DNA of 40,317 nucleotides from Selenomonadaceae bacterium (GTDB lineage Bacteria > Bacillota > Negativicutes > Selenomonadales > Selenomonadaceae): assembly GCA_017529935.1 (NCBI GenBank), contig JAFXNB010000094.1, positions 1-40,317 on the forward strand, read 5' to 3'. Below, in pieces: positions 25,559 through 33,646 of the stretch. Under the pieces are notes generated by a model that was given only the letters and a program-made list of their open reading frames with translations, was not told the DNA's origin and made no database searches. The position numbers and the translations under genes are program-made. Numbering within the stretch: the stretch's first letter is position 1; each line of letters starts with the position of its first letter.

Positions 25559-26350
25559 ATGGAAATTTTGGTTTGTATTAAACAAGTTCCCGGCTCCAAC
25601 AAAGTGGAGGTTGACCCCGTTACAGGCGTTTTGAAACGCAACAGCGCAGATGCAAAGATGAACCCCTACGACCTTTTTGCATTGGAGACAGGGCTTAGGC
25701 TCCGCGAAAAATACGGTGGAAATCTCAGCGTCCTGACTATGGGACCGCCGCAAGCGGCAACGATAATCTACGAAGCCTTTGCAATGGGCGCGGATAAGGG
25801 CGCACTTATCACCGACAGGAAATTTGGCGGCTCCGACGTTCTCGCCACAAGTTATACGCTCTCGCAGGGAATTCGCAATTTCGGCGCGTTCGACATTATA
25901 ATTTGCGGATTGCAGACTACCGATGGCGACACCGCCCAAGTTGGTCCGGAAGTTTCGGAAATGCTCGGCGTTCCCTGCGTGTGCAACGTTCGCGCTATCG
26001 ACAAAGTGGAAGATAATCACATAATCGTTGATATGGAAATGAGCGAGGACATCGAACGGTTGAAAGTCCCTTTCCCGTGCCTTATCACCGTGCAAAAAGA
26101 TATTTACGAGCCGCGCTTGCCGTCATATAAAAAGCAAAAGGCGACCGCCAACAGAGAAATTAGTCGCTACTCCCTAAACAACATGACTGACAAAAACGAA
26201 AAACATTACGGGCTTGACGGCTCGCCAACGTGCGTTCAGAGAATTTTCCCGCCAATTTCCAATAAAATTCAAGAAAAATGGACGGATTCCAGCGAAAATT
26301 TGTCCCAACGCATTTATGACGCGTTAAAGAAAATAAAATTTACCGCGTGA
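25559..26350 (+). CDS. etfB: Electron-transfer flavoprotein beta subunit (LctB type)
   Basis: The protein has 263 residues; ATG 25559 with AGGAGGGCG upstream. Typical EtfB features are MEILVCIKQVPGSN, NPYDLFALETGL, VLTMGPPQAATIIYEAFAMGADKG, the signature IICGLQTTDGDTAQVGPEVSEMLG and PFPCLITVQKDIYEPRLPSY. In bifurcating Etf complexes this subunit binds the bifurcating FAD and NAD. Here it heads an operon with EtfA, an FAD-linked lactate dehydrogenase and lactate racemase, the gene set of the LctBCD complex of Acetobacterium. The role is to couple lactate oxidation to NAD reduction at the cost of reduced ferredoxin (family knowledge; not shown for this protein). Confidence 0.94.
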   Translation: MEILVCIKQVPGSNKVEVDPVTGVLKRNSADAKMNPYDLFALETGLRLREKYGGNLSVLTMGPPQAATIIYEAFAMGADKGALITDRKFGGSDVLATSYTLSQGIRNFGAFDIIICGLQTTDGDTAQVGPEVSEMLGVPCVCNVRAIDKVEDNHIIVDMEMSEDIERLKVPFPCLITVQKDIYEPRLPSYKKQKATANREISRYSLNNMTDKNEKHYGLDGSPTCVQRIFPPISNKIQEKWTDSSENLSQRIYDALKKIKFTA

Positions 26351-26362
26351 CGGGAGGTTATC

Positions 26363-27550
26363 ATGGGAAAATTAATCGTTCATCAAGAAAAAGCGCAGAA
26401 TATCGCCGAGCTTATTAAAATTTGTCCCTTCGGAGCTATGGAAAATAAGAACGGCAAAATCGAAATAAATTCCGCCTGCCGACTTTGCAAACTCTGCGTC
26501 AAACGCGGCGGCGGCGTTTTTGAGTTCGTCGAGAGCGAAATTTGGATTGATAAAACGGCTTGGCGCGGCATTTCGGTTTATGTTGACCACGTCGACGGCA
26601 AAATTCACCCCGTAACCTACGAACTTATCGGCAAGGCAAAGGAACTCGCCGCCAAAATCAATCAGCCCGTTTACGCGGTCTTTCTCGGAGAAAATATCAG
26701 CCAAAAAGCGCAGGAAATTTTGCATTATGGCGTTGATAAGGTTTATATTTGCGACAAAAAGGAACTGCGCGGCTTTAATATAGAAAATTACGCCACAGCC
26801 TTTGAAAATTTTATCGAAAAAGTTAAGCCAGCAGTCGTTTTGGTCGGAGCGACACCCGTCGGGAGGCAACTTGCGCCAAAAATCGCGGCGCATTTCCGCA
26901 CAGGGCTAACCGCCGATTGCACAGTCCTTGACATTCACGAAAATACAGACCTTGTGCAAATTCGTCCGGCATTCGGCGGAAATATCATGGCGGAAATTCT
27001 CACGCCCAATCACCGCCCGCAAATGGCGACTGTGCGCTATAAAATTATGGACGCGCCGAAGCGTAGCGACGAAATTTCCGGCAGTGTCGAACCTTTGGAA
27101 GTGAATTCGGATAAATTTACAAGCAAAGTCGAGGTTTTAAGCGTAATTAAAAAGCCGCGCGAAGTCGGAATCGAAAATGCTGACGTGTTGATTGTGGCGG
27201 GTCGTGGCGTGAAGAAGAAAGAGGACTTGAAACTTATTCGAGAACTTGCCGAGGTGCTGAACGGCGATTTTGCGTGCACTAGACCGTTAGTTGAATGCGG
27301 CTGGCTGGAACCAAAGCGGCAAATCGGGCTTTCAGGGCGCACAGTTCGCCCGAAGCTGATTATAACTTGCGGCGTCTCCGGTTCCGTTCAATTCGTGGCG
27401 GGCATGGAACATTCCGAGCAAATTTTTGCGATAAATAGCGACTCGAAGGCGTCAATATTTAAAATTGCAAATTATGCCGTCGTGGGCGACCTTTACGAAA
27501 TAATTCCGCCGTTGATTGCGAAAATTAAGCAAGGAGGGAGCATCGCATGA
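26363..27550 (+). CDS. etfA: Electron-transfer flavoprotein alpha subunit with N-terminal Fe-S segment (LctC type)
   Basis: The protein has 395 residues; ATG 26363 with GGGAGG upstream. The first 60 residues hold Cys21 (CPFGA) and Cys39-Cys42-Cys45 (CRLCKLC), enough ligands for one [4Fe-4S] cluster, as in LctC-type EtfA that receives electrons from ferredoxin. The EtfA core follows ([49 protein letters not shown]). The FAD-binding C-terminal domain has [38 protein letters not shown] and [12 protein letters not shown]. The stop overlaps the dehydrogenase ATG by four bases. Confidence 0.94.
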   Translation: MGKLIVHQEKAQNIAELIKICPFGAMENKNGKIEINSACRLCKLCVKRGGGVFEFVESEIWIDKTAWRGISVYVDHVDGKIHPVTYELIGKAKELAAKINQPVYAVFLGENISQKAQEILHYGVDKVYICDKKELRGFNIENYATAFENFIEKVKPAVVLVGATPVGRQLAPKIAAHFRTGLTADCTVLDIHENTDLVQIRPAFGGNIMAEILTPNHRPQMATVRYKIMDAPKRSDEISGSVEPLEVNSDKFTSKVEVLSVIKKPREVGIENADVLIVAGRGVKKKEDLKLIRELAEVLNGDFACTRPLVECGWLEPKRQIGLSGRTVRPKLIITCGVSGSVQFVAGMEHSEQIFAINSDSKASIFKIANYAVVGDLYEIIPPLIAKIKQGGSIA

Positions 27551-28953
27551 GCAATTATAAGCAAATGGATGAGCAAGATTTAAAAATTATCGCCACATTT
27601 CTTGACCGCGAACGAATTCTTTGGCGCGACGAAATTAACGAGGAATATAGCCACGACGAGCTGACGGTTGAGCGTTCTTATCCCGATTTGGTGGCGCGTG
27701 TCGTCTCCGCGCAGGAAGTTTCAAAAATTTTGGCGTATGCGAACGAAAATAAAATTGCCGTGACGCCGCGCGGCGCAGGTACAGGACTTGTCGGAGCCTC
27801 CGTTGCCGTCGAAAAGGGAATTATGATTGATACGACGCTGATGAATCACATTTTGGAGCTTGACGAGGAAAATTTGACGCTGACCGTTGAACCGGGCGTT
27901 TTAATCATGAATCTGCGCACTTACGTGGAAGAGCACGGCTTTTTTTATCCGCCCGACCCCGGCGAAAAGTCTGCGACAATCGGCGGCAACATCAGCACCA
28001 ACGCTGGCGGCATGACGGCCGTAAAATACGGCGTGACGCGCGATTTTGTTCGTGCACTTGAAGTTGTTTTGGCTGACGGAACGATTCTTGAACTCGGCGG
28101 CAAAATTGTTAAAAATAGTTCGGGCTACGACTTAAAAAATATGATTATCGGCTCGGAAGGAACGCTGGCATTCATAACTAAGGCGATTTTGCGTTTAATT
28201 CCGTTGCCAAAGTGCAATATCAGCCTTTTAATTCCGTTTCCGACTTTGGCGCAGGCAATTCGCACGGTTCCGCTTATTATCAAATCAAAAGCCGTGCCAA
28301 CTGCGATTGAATTCATGGAACGGGAAGTAATTTTAGACGCGGAAGAGTATTTAGGAAAAAAATTTCCCGACAATCAGGCGGACGCTTATCTTTTGCTGAA
28401 GTTCGACGGCAATTCTAAAGAGGAAATAACCAACTATTACGATGACGTCGCTCAAATTTGTCTCGACCAAGGCGCGATCGATTTGCTAATCGCCGACACG
28501 GAGGAGCGCAGCAATCCCGTTTGGAAGACGCGCGGCGCATTTTTGGAGGCAATCAAGGGAAATACCACGATGATGGACGAAGTTGACGTTGTTGTCCCGC
28601 GCAATCGCGTAAATGATTTTGTCGAATTCGTTCACGGCTTGCGCGAGGAAATCGGCATTCGGATAAAATCTTTTGGTCACGCGGGCGACGGAAATTTGCA
28701 CGTTTACATTCTCAGAGACGATTTGTCGGAGGATAAATGGCAAGAATTGATGAATTTGGCGATGAATCGCATGTACGAGAAAGCCCGCGAACTTAAAGGG
28801 CAAGTTTCCGGCGAACACGGCATTGGTTTAGTTAAACAGCCGTATTTGAAAGAATTTTTGCCCGCAACGAGTCTGGAAATAATGCGCGGCGTTAAAAAAG
28901 TTTTCGACCCGAACAACATTTTAAATCCTGGAAAAGTTTGCTACGCGCCCTGA
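27547..28953 (+). CDS. lctD: FAD-dependent lactate dehydrogenase (GlcD/LctD type)
   Basis: The protein has 468 residues, normal for the GlcD/D-LDH flavoprotein family; ATG 27547 overlaps the etfA stop. The FAD-binding PCMH domain shows [56 protein letters not shown] and [17 protein letters not shown]. The C-terminal oxidase cap has [14 protein letters not shown] and [14 protein letters not shown], ending [14 protein letters not shown]. It oxidises lactate (or another 2-hydroxy acid) and passes electrons to the Etf. Glycolate or 2-hydroxyglutarate are alternatives by family; the adjoining racemase favours lactate. Confidence 0.9.
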   Translation: MSNYKQMDEQDLKIIATFLDRERILWRDEINEEYSHDELTVERSYPDLVARVVSAQEVSKILAYANENKIAVTPRGAGTGLVGASVAVEKGIMIDTTLMNHILELDEENLTLTVEPGVLIMNLRTYVEEHGFFYPPDPGEKSATIGGNISTNAGGMTAVKYGVTRDFVRALEVVLADGTILELGGKIVKNSSGYDLKNMIIGSEGTLAFITKAILRLIPLPKCNISLLIPFPTLAQAIRTVPLIIKSKAVPTAIEFMEREVILDAEEYLGKKFPDNQADAYLLLKFDGNSKEEITNYYDDVAQICLDQGAIDLLIADTEERSNPVWKTRGAFLEAIKGNTTMMDEVDVVVPRNRVNDFVEFVHGLREEIGIRIKSFGHAGDGNLHVYILRDDLSEDKWQELMNLAMNRMYEKARELKGQVSGEHGIGLVKQPYLKEFLPATSLEIMRGVKKVFDPNNILNPGKVCYAP

Positions 28954-28971
28954 TTTTTGAAAGGAACGGTC

Positions 28972-30240
28972 ATGAAAACGGAAATTCCCTACCACAAAAC
29001 CAAAATTCCTATTGAAATTCCCGATAAAAACTTCGTTTGCTGTCTCGTTTCGCACTCCGAAGATTTTAAGACGAACGAAACCGAAAAATCCATTGTCGAA
29101 CGCGCTTTAGATAATCCAATCGGCTCAAAATCGCTCGAAAATCTCGTTCAGGGCAAAAAAAATATGGTTATTATCTCCAGCGACCATACTCGCCCCGTTC
29201 CAAGTCGTGTAACTATGCCGATTCTCCTTCGCCGTATCAGAAATGCCAATCCCGATATAAAAATCACGATTTTAATTGCTACCGGCTTCCACAGACCGAC
29301 AACTAAGCAAGAACTTATCGACCGTTACGGCGCGGAAATAGTCGCAAAGGAAAATATCGTCGTTCACCGCTCGCACGATGATGAAATGGCGGATTTGGGA
29401 AAATTACCTTCGGGCGGCAAACTTTTGTTGAATAAAATTGCAATCGACACGGAGCTTTTAATCGCGGAAGGTTTTATCGAAGCGCATTTCTTTGCAGGAT
29501 TTTCCGGCGGCAGAAAGGCAATTTTGCCCGGCATAGCCTCTGCAACTACCGTTATGGCGAATCATTGTAGCGAATTTATCGCCAGTCCTCACGCTCGCAC
29601 CGGAATTCTTGAAAATAATCCGATTCATAAAGATATGATTTACGCCGCCGCGCAGGCGAAGTTGGCTTTTATATTAAACGTCGTCATAAACGCAAAAAAA
29701 GAAGTCATCGCCGCCTTTGCGGGTGACTCGGAAAAAGCTCACGTTAAAGGCTGCGAATTCGTGCTGAATATGTCGCAGGTGAAAAGAAATCCGACCGATA
29801 TTGTTATCACGACCAACGGCGGCTATCCTTTAGACCAAAATATTTATCAATCGGTCAAGGGCATGACGGCGGCGGAGGCTAATTGCAAGGCGGACGGCGT
29901 TATAATCATGGTTGCGGGCTTATGCGACGGGCACGGCGGTGAATCTTTTTGCAAAATGGTTACAGACGCTCAAAGCCCGCAGAAATTGTTGGAAGAATTC
30001 GCCAAAATTCCCCGCGATAAAACAAAGCCCGACCAATGGGAAGCGCAAATCCTCTGCCGCATTTTGAGCAAACATAAAATCATCATGGTAACGGATATGT
30101 GCGACGAAAATTTGATAACGGGAATGAAAATGGAGCACGCCAAAACTTTTGACGAGGCACTTGCCCGCGCTTTTGAGCTGAAAGGCGACAATGCAACCGT
30201 CTCGCTTATTCCCGACGGCGTTTCCGTCATTGTACGTTAA
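28972..30240 (+). CDS. larA: Nickel-pincer lactate racemase
   Basis: The protein has 422 residues. ATG 28972 follows AAAGGAACG; the in-frame start at 28957 lacks this spacing. LarA active-site residues are recognisable: Asp71-Arg74 (SSDHTRPVPS), His107 (ATGFHRP), His172 (EAHFFAGFSGG) and Lys182 (SGGRKAILPG), the lysine that carries the nickel-pincer cofactor in the Lactobacillus enzyme, plus MANHCSEF. It interconverts D- and L-lactate, so that a stereospecific dehydrogenase upstream can use both. LarB, LarC and LarE, which make the cofactor, are not in the window. It lies 18 bp after lctD, in the same operon. Related racemases of other hydroxy acids exist, so lactate is inferred from context. 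Confidence 0.9.
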   Translation: MKTEIPYHKTKIPIEIPDKNFVCCLVSHSEDFKTNETEKSIVERALDNPIGSKSLENLVQGKKNMVIISSDHTRPVPSRVTMPILLRRIRNANPDIKITILIATGFHRPTTKQELIDRYGAEIVAKENIVVHRSHDDEMADLGKLPSGGKLLLNKIAIDTELLIAEGFIEAHFFAGFSGGRKAILPGIASATTVMANHCSEFIASPHARTGILENNPIHKDMIYAAAQAKLAFILNVVINAKKEVIAAFAGDSEKAHVKGCEFVLNMSQVKRNPTDIVITTNGGYPLDQNIYQSVKGMTAAEANCKADGVIIMVAGLCDGHGGESFCKMVTDAQSPQKLLEEFAKIPRDKTKPDQWEAQILCRILSKHKIIMVTDMCDENLITGMKMEHAKTFDEALARAFELKGDNATVSLIPDGVSVIVR

Positions 30241-30261
30241 TATTAATTTAGTGATTGAGTT

Positions 30262-32481
30262 ATGAAGAAATTTTTATTGATAGTTTTAATATTTGCGGTT
30301 TTAGTCGGTGGTTGCTCAAAATCTGACGGAGATGTTGATTTTCAGAACATCGAAGAATTAAATCAACCGCAATACACGATAGCGGCAGTCGTCGGCGCGG
30401 CTTCGGAGCCTTATGTACCAAAGGCTTTTCCAAACGCCGTCGAAAAACAATTTCCTGACATAAATGACATGGTAATTGCGCTAGAAAGTAAAAAAGTCGA
30501 CGCAATAGTTTTCACGCGAGCAGCTTTGGAAAATGTTTTGGAAGAAAAACCGAATACTTTACAAATTTTGCCGCAAGCGATAGGAAAAACCGATATTTAC
30601 ATGGTAACTTCGCCGAAAACAGAGCTTACAAACCTAAAAAACGAGGTAAACGAATTTCTCAAGGCAAAAAAGGCTGACGGAACACTCGAAAAAGCATATA
30701 AATATTGGTTTAAAGAACATAATACTGAACTTCCCGCCGATATTCCAAAAATTCAAGGCGCAACGAAAAAATTGGTCGTCGGCACTATGGGTACGATGCC
30801 GCCATCTAGTTTTTACTCCGGTGACAAACTTTCGGGCTTTGATATTGAAATTGCCATGAGATTCGCGGCCGAATACGGCTATGAAATTGAATTTCGCGTC
30901 GAAAATTTTATTTCTCTGCTCTCCGACACCGAATTTGGCAAAATTGACATGATAGCCGGGTCGATTATGTACACCGAAGAGTGCGCCGAGCGCGTAATTT
31001 TCCCTGAAATGCCGCTTTATTCAATGCCAATTTCTGTTATGACCAGAAAAATTGCCACAACTGAAATAAAAAGCCCAAAAGAACTTAACGATCCGAAATT
31101 TACCTTGGGAGTTGTAACGGGCAGTTCTGCAGAAACTTTTGTGTTAAAAATTTTGCCGAAAGCCACGCTGAAACATTTTCCGAGCGTCAACGACATGATT
31201 TTGGCACTCGAACAAGGAAAAATCGACGCGGGAGCGTATTCGCAGCCGCCTTTGAACGTCGCAGTGCAAGAACAGCCCGAAAAATTTAAACTTTTGGACG
31301 AACCGCTTGTATATACCGATGTTTGCATGGTAGTTTCACCGACTCCGCACATTGCAAATTTGGAAGCGCAAGTAAACGAATTTTTAGCGAAACATAAAGC
31401 GGACGGCTCACTCGATAAAATTGTAAAATATTGGATGGAAGATAAAAATACAGAACTTCCAGATATTCCCGAACCAGAAAATGCAACTCAAACTTTGATT
31501 GTCGGGACTTCGGGGACAATTCCGCCGTATAATTTTTACGTCGGCGATAAATTAAGCGGAATGGATATCGAATTAATAAAAAGATTCGCCTATGAATACA
31601 ATTACAAGCTTGAATTTCGCATTGAGGAGCTGCCGTCACAGCTTTTGGACGTTGAATTTGGAAAAATCGATATGCTTTCCGGCACAATAACTTACACCGA
31701 AGAACGCGCCGAGCATGTACATTTCGCAAAACCGCCCGTGTTGGTCGTTCCCTCTGCAATAATTGTGCGAAACGAACAGCTTGCCGGCGAAAATTTTATA
31801 AAATCGCTGCAAATATCCTTTGAAAAGACTTTAATTCGCGAAGACCGCTATAAAATGATTCTGGACGGCTTAAAAGTCACGCTGATTTTGGCAATCGGCT
31901 CGCTGATTTTGGGCACTATCCTCGGATTTATCTTCTGTATGATAAAACGCAGTACATTTAAGCCAATATCTAGCGCAATGACGGCATTTATCGCGCTGAT
32001 TAGCGGTTTGCCGATAGTTTTAACGCTGATGATTTGTTTCTACATAATTTTTTCCGACACGGGCTTAAACGAAATAATCGTCGCGATAATTGCATTTTCG
32101 ATTGATTTTGGCTGTTATGTGGCAATAATTTTGAACAGCGGGATTGAAAGCGTCGCCGTCGGAGAAATTGAAGCGGCAGAATCGCTCGGAATGAGCAAAT
32201 TACAAGTTTTTAGGAAGATAATTTTCCCACAAGCGATTCAAAAAACTTTCAACGTGTACAAACGGCAAGTAATCTCTTTAATCAAGGCGACATCAATCGT
32301 CGGATATATCGCCGTGCAAGATTTAACGAAAGTTTCGGATATAATTCGTGCAAGAACTTATGAGGCGTTCTTTTCGCTGATTTTTACCGCCGCAATTTAC
32401 TTTTTGATAGCGCGAATTTGTATTTTCTTGCTAAACTTGGCGGAAAAAAGACTAAATCGGAGGAAACGCAATGTCGAATAA
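30262..32481 (+). CDS. Polar amino-acid ABC transporter: permuted solute-binding repeats fused to permease
   Basis: The protein has 739 residues; ATG 30262 with a weak GATTGAG site. A lipoprotein signal ends at Cys18 (VLVGGC). Residues about 29-263 and 271-504 are two similar repeats. Each begins with the second half of a family-3 solute-binding protein (ELN.P..T...V.G..SE, then NEFL..KADG.L.K..KYW) and ends with the first half (VGT.GT.PP..FY.GDKLSG.DIE, then FGKIDM..G.I.YTEE.AE). The middle two halves form one normal contiguous domain; the outer two could form a second, permuted one. Residues about 527-739 are a GlnP/HisM-type permease with about five helices and an EAA loop (EIEAAESLGMSKLQVFRKII). 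The end overlaps the ATPase gene by 11 bp. Likely an amino-acid importer; substrate unknown. Confidence 0.85.
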   Translation: MKKFLLIVLIFAVLVGGCSKSDGDVDFQNIEELNQPQYTIAAVVGAASEPYVPKAFPNAVEKQFPDINDMVIALESKKVDAIVFTRAALENVLEEKPNTLQILPQAIGKTDIYMVTSPKTELTNLKNEVNEFLKAKKADGTLEKAYKYWFKEHNTELPADIPKIQGATKKLVVGTMGTMPPSSFYSGDKLSGFDIEIAMRFAAEYGYEIEFRVENFISLLSDTEFGKIDMIAGSIMYTEECAERVIFPEMPLYSMPISVMTRKIATTEIKSPKELNDPKFTLGVVTGSSAETFVLKILPKATLKHFPSVNDMILALEQGKIDAGAYSQPPLNVAVQEQPEKFKLLDEPLVYTDVCMVVSPTPHIANLEAQVNEFLAKHKADGSLDKIVKYWMEDKNTELPDIPEPENATQTLIVGTSGTIPPYNFYVGDKLSGMDIELIKRFAYEYNYKLEFRIEELPSQLLDVEFGKIDMLSGTITYTEERAEHVHFAKPPVLVVPSAIIVRNEQLAGENFIKSLQISFEKTLIREDRYKMILDGLKVTLILAIGSLILGTILGFIFCMIKRSTFKPISSAMTAFIALISGLPIVLTLMICFYIIFSDTGLNEIIVAIIAFSIDFGCYVAIILNSGIESVAVGEIEAAESLGMSKLQVFRKIIFPQAIQKTFNVYKRQVISLIKATSIVGYIAVQDLTKVSDIIRARTYEAFFSLIFTAAIYFLIARICIFLLNLAEKRLNRRKRNVE

Positions 32482-33568
32482 CGATATTTTGCTTGAAGTT
32501 AAGCATTTAAGCAAGAAATTTGCTGACAGCGAGCCGCTTAAAGATGTAAATTGCTCCGTTCGTCAAGGCGAAGTTATTTCGATAATCGGAAGTTCGGGAA
32601 CGGGTAAATCAACGTTTCTGCGCTGCATAAATCGTCTTGAAAAACCGAGCGGCGGGCAAATTTTCTTTCACGGCGAAGAAATTTCGGATAATCCCGCCGT
32701 AATTCGTCAAATGCGTCAAAAAATCGGCATGGTTTTTCAATCGTTTAACCTTTTTTCAAATATGAACGTGCTGGAGAATATAATTACCGCGCCGATGATG
32801 TTAAAAAACGTCGAACGCGCCGACGCAATAAAAAATGCGCGAAATTTGCTAGAAATGGTCGGTTTAGCTGAAAAAATTACGAATTATCCAGACGAATTGA
32901 GCGGCGGACAAAAACAGCGGATAGCAATCGTCCGAGCGTTGGCAATGGAGCCGGAAATAATTTTATTCGACGAACCGACAAGCGCACTCGATCCGAGCAT
33001 GGTCGACGAAGTTTTAGCGATGATTCGTTCACTTGCGACGAAAAATTATACGATGATGATAGTTACGCACGAAATGCGCTTTGCAGAGAACGTTAGCGAC
33101 AGAATATTTTTCATGAACGACGGAATTATTTACGAGGAAGGCACGCCGCAGGAAATTTTTCACGCTCCTAAAAAAGATTCGACGAAAATTTTTATAAATC
33201 GCTTGAAAACTTTTGAGAAAACGTTTGATAACGCGGAATTTGATTTGATGAGCGTTCAAGGTGAGATCGAATCGTTCGCCCGCAAGCAATTTATGAGCAA
33301 TCGCCGAAATATGACCTTGCAACTTATTTTTGAGGAATTGGTTTACGAATTACTGATTAATCGGCGCAAAAATTTATTTCCAATCACGATGAAAATGTTT
33401 TACAACGAAGTTCTCGACGAATGCGAAGTAAAAATCACTTATTGCGGCGAAAAATACAATCCGCTTGAAGAAATTGACAATATTTCAGTTACAATTATCA
33501 ATGGAATAGTTCAAATCGTCGATTATAATTTTGACGGCAAAAATATTTTGAATCTAAAGTGCAAATAA
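32471..33568 (+). CDS. Amino-acid ABC transporter ATPase with degenerate RsbW-like C-terminal domain
   Basis: The protein has 365 residues against the usual 240-250 for GlnQ-type ATPases; ATG 32471 lies inside the permease gene. Residues 1-246 are a complete ATPase: Walker A GSSGTGKST, Q-loop MVFQSFNLF, signature LSGGQKQR, Walker B IILFDEPTSALDP, H-loop VTHEM. Residues about 247-365 resemble an anti-sigma/GHKL kinase fold in order: LQLIFEELVYELL (N-box), ITMKMFYN, VKITYCGEKYNPLEE (G1-like), ISVTIINGIVQIVDYNFDGKNILNLK. The N-box Asn is Glu293 and the G1 Asp is Tyr324, and no glycine-rich G2 is seen, so ATP binding by this part is unlikely. It may be a regulatory or docking domain (inference). 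Confidence 0.85.
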   Translation: MSNNDILLEVKHLSKKFADSEPLKDVNCSVRQGEVISIIGSSGTGKSTFLRCINRLEKPSGGQIFFHGEEISDNPAVIRQMRQKIGMVFQSFNLFSNMNVLENIITAPMMLKNVERADAIKNARNLLEMVGLAEKITNYPDELSGGQKQRIAIVRALAMEPEIILFDEPTSALDPSMVDEVLAMIRSLATKNYTMMIVTHEMRFAENVSDRIFFMNDGIIYEEGTPQEIFHAPKKDSTKIFINRLKTFEKTFDNAEFDLMSVQGEIESFARKQFMSNRRNMTLQLIFEELVYELLINRRKNLFPITMKMFYNEVLDECEVKITYCGEKYNPLEEIDNISVTIINGIVQIVDYNFDGKNILNLKCK

Positions 33569-33646
33569 TCCTTTAAAACGTGCTAGTAAACGCTAATTTT
33601 GGAAGAGGAGCGGCAAAATTTATCGCGGTCAAGGTAAAAAATCATT

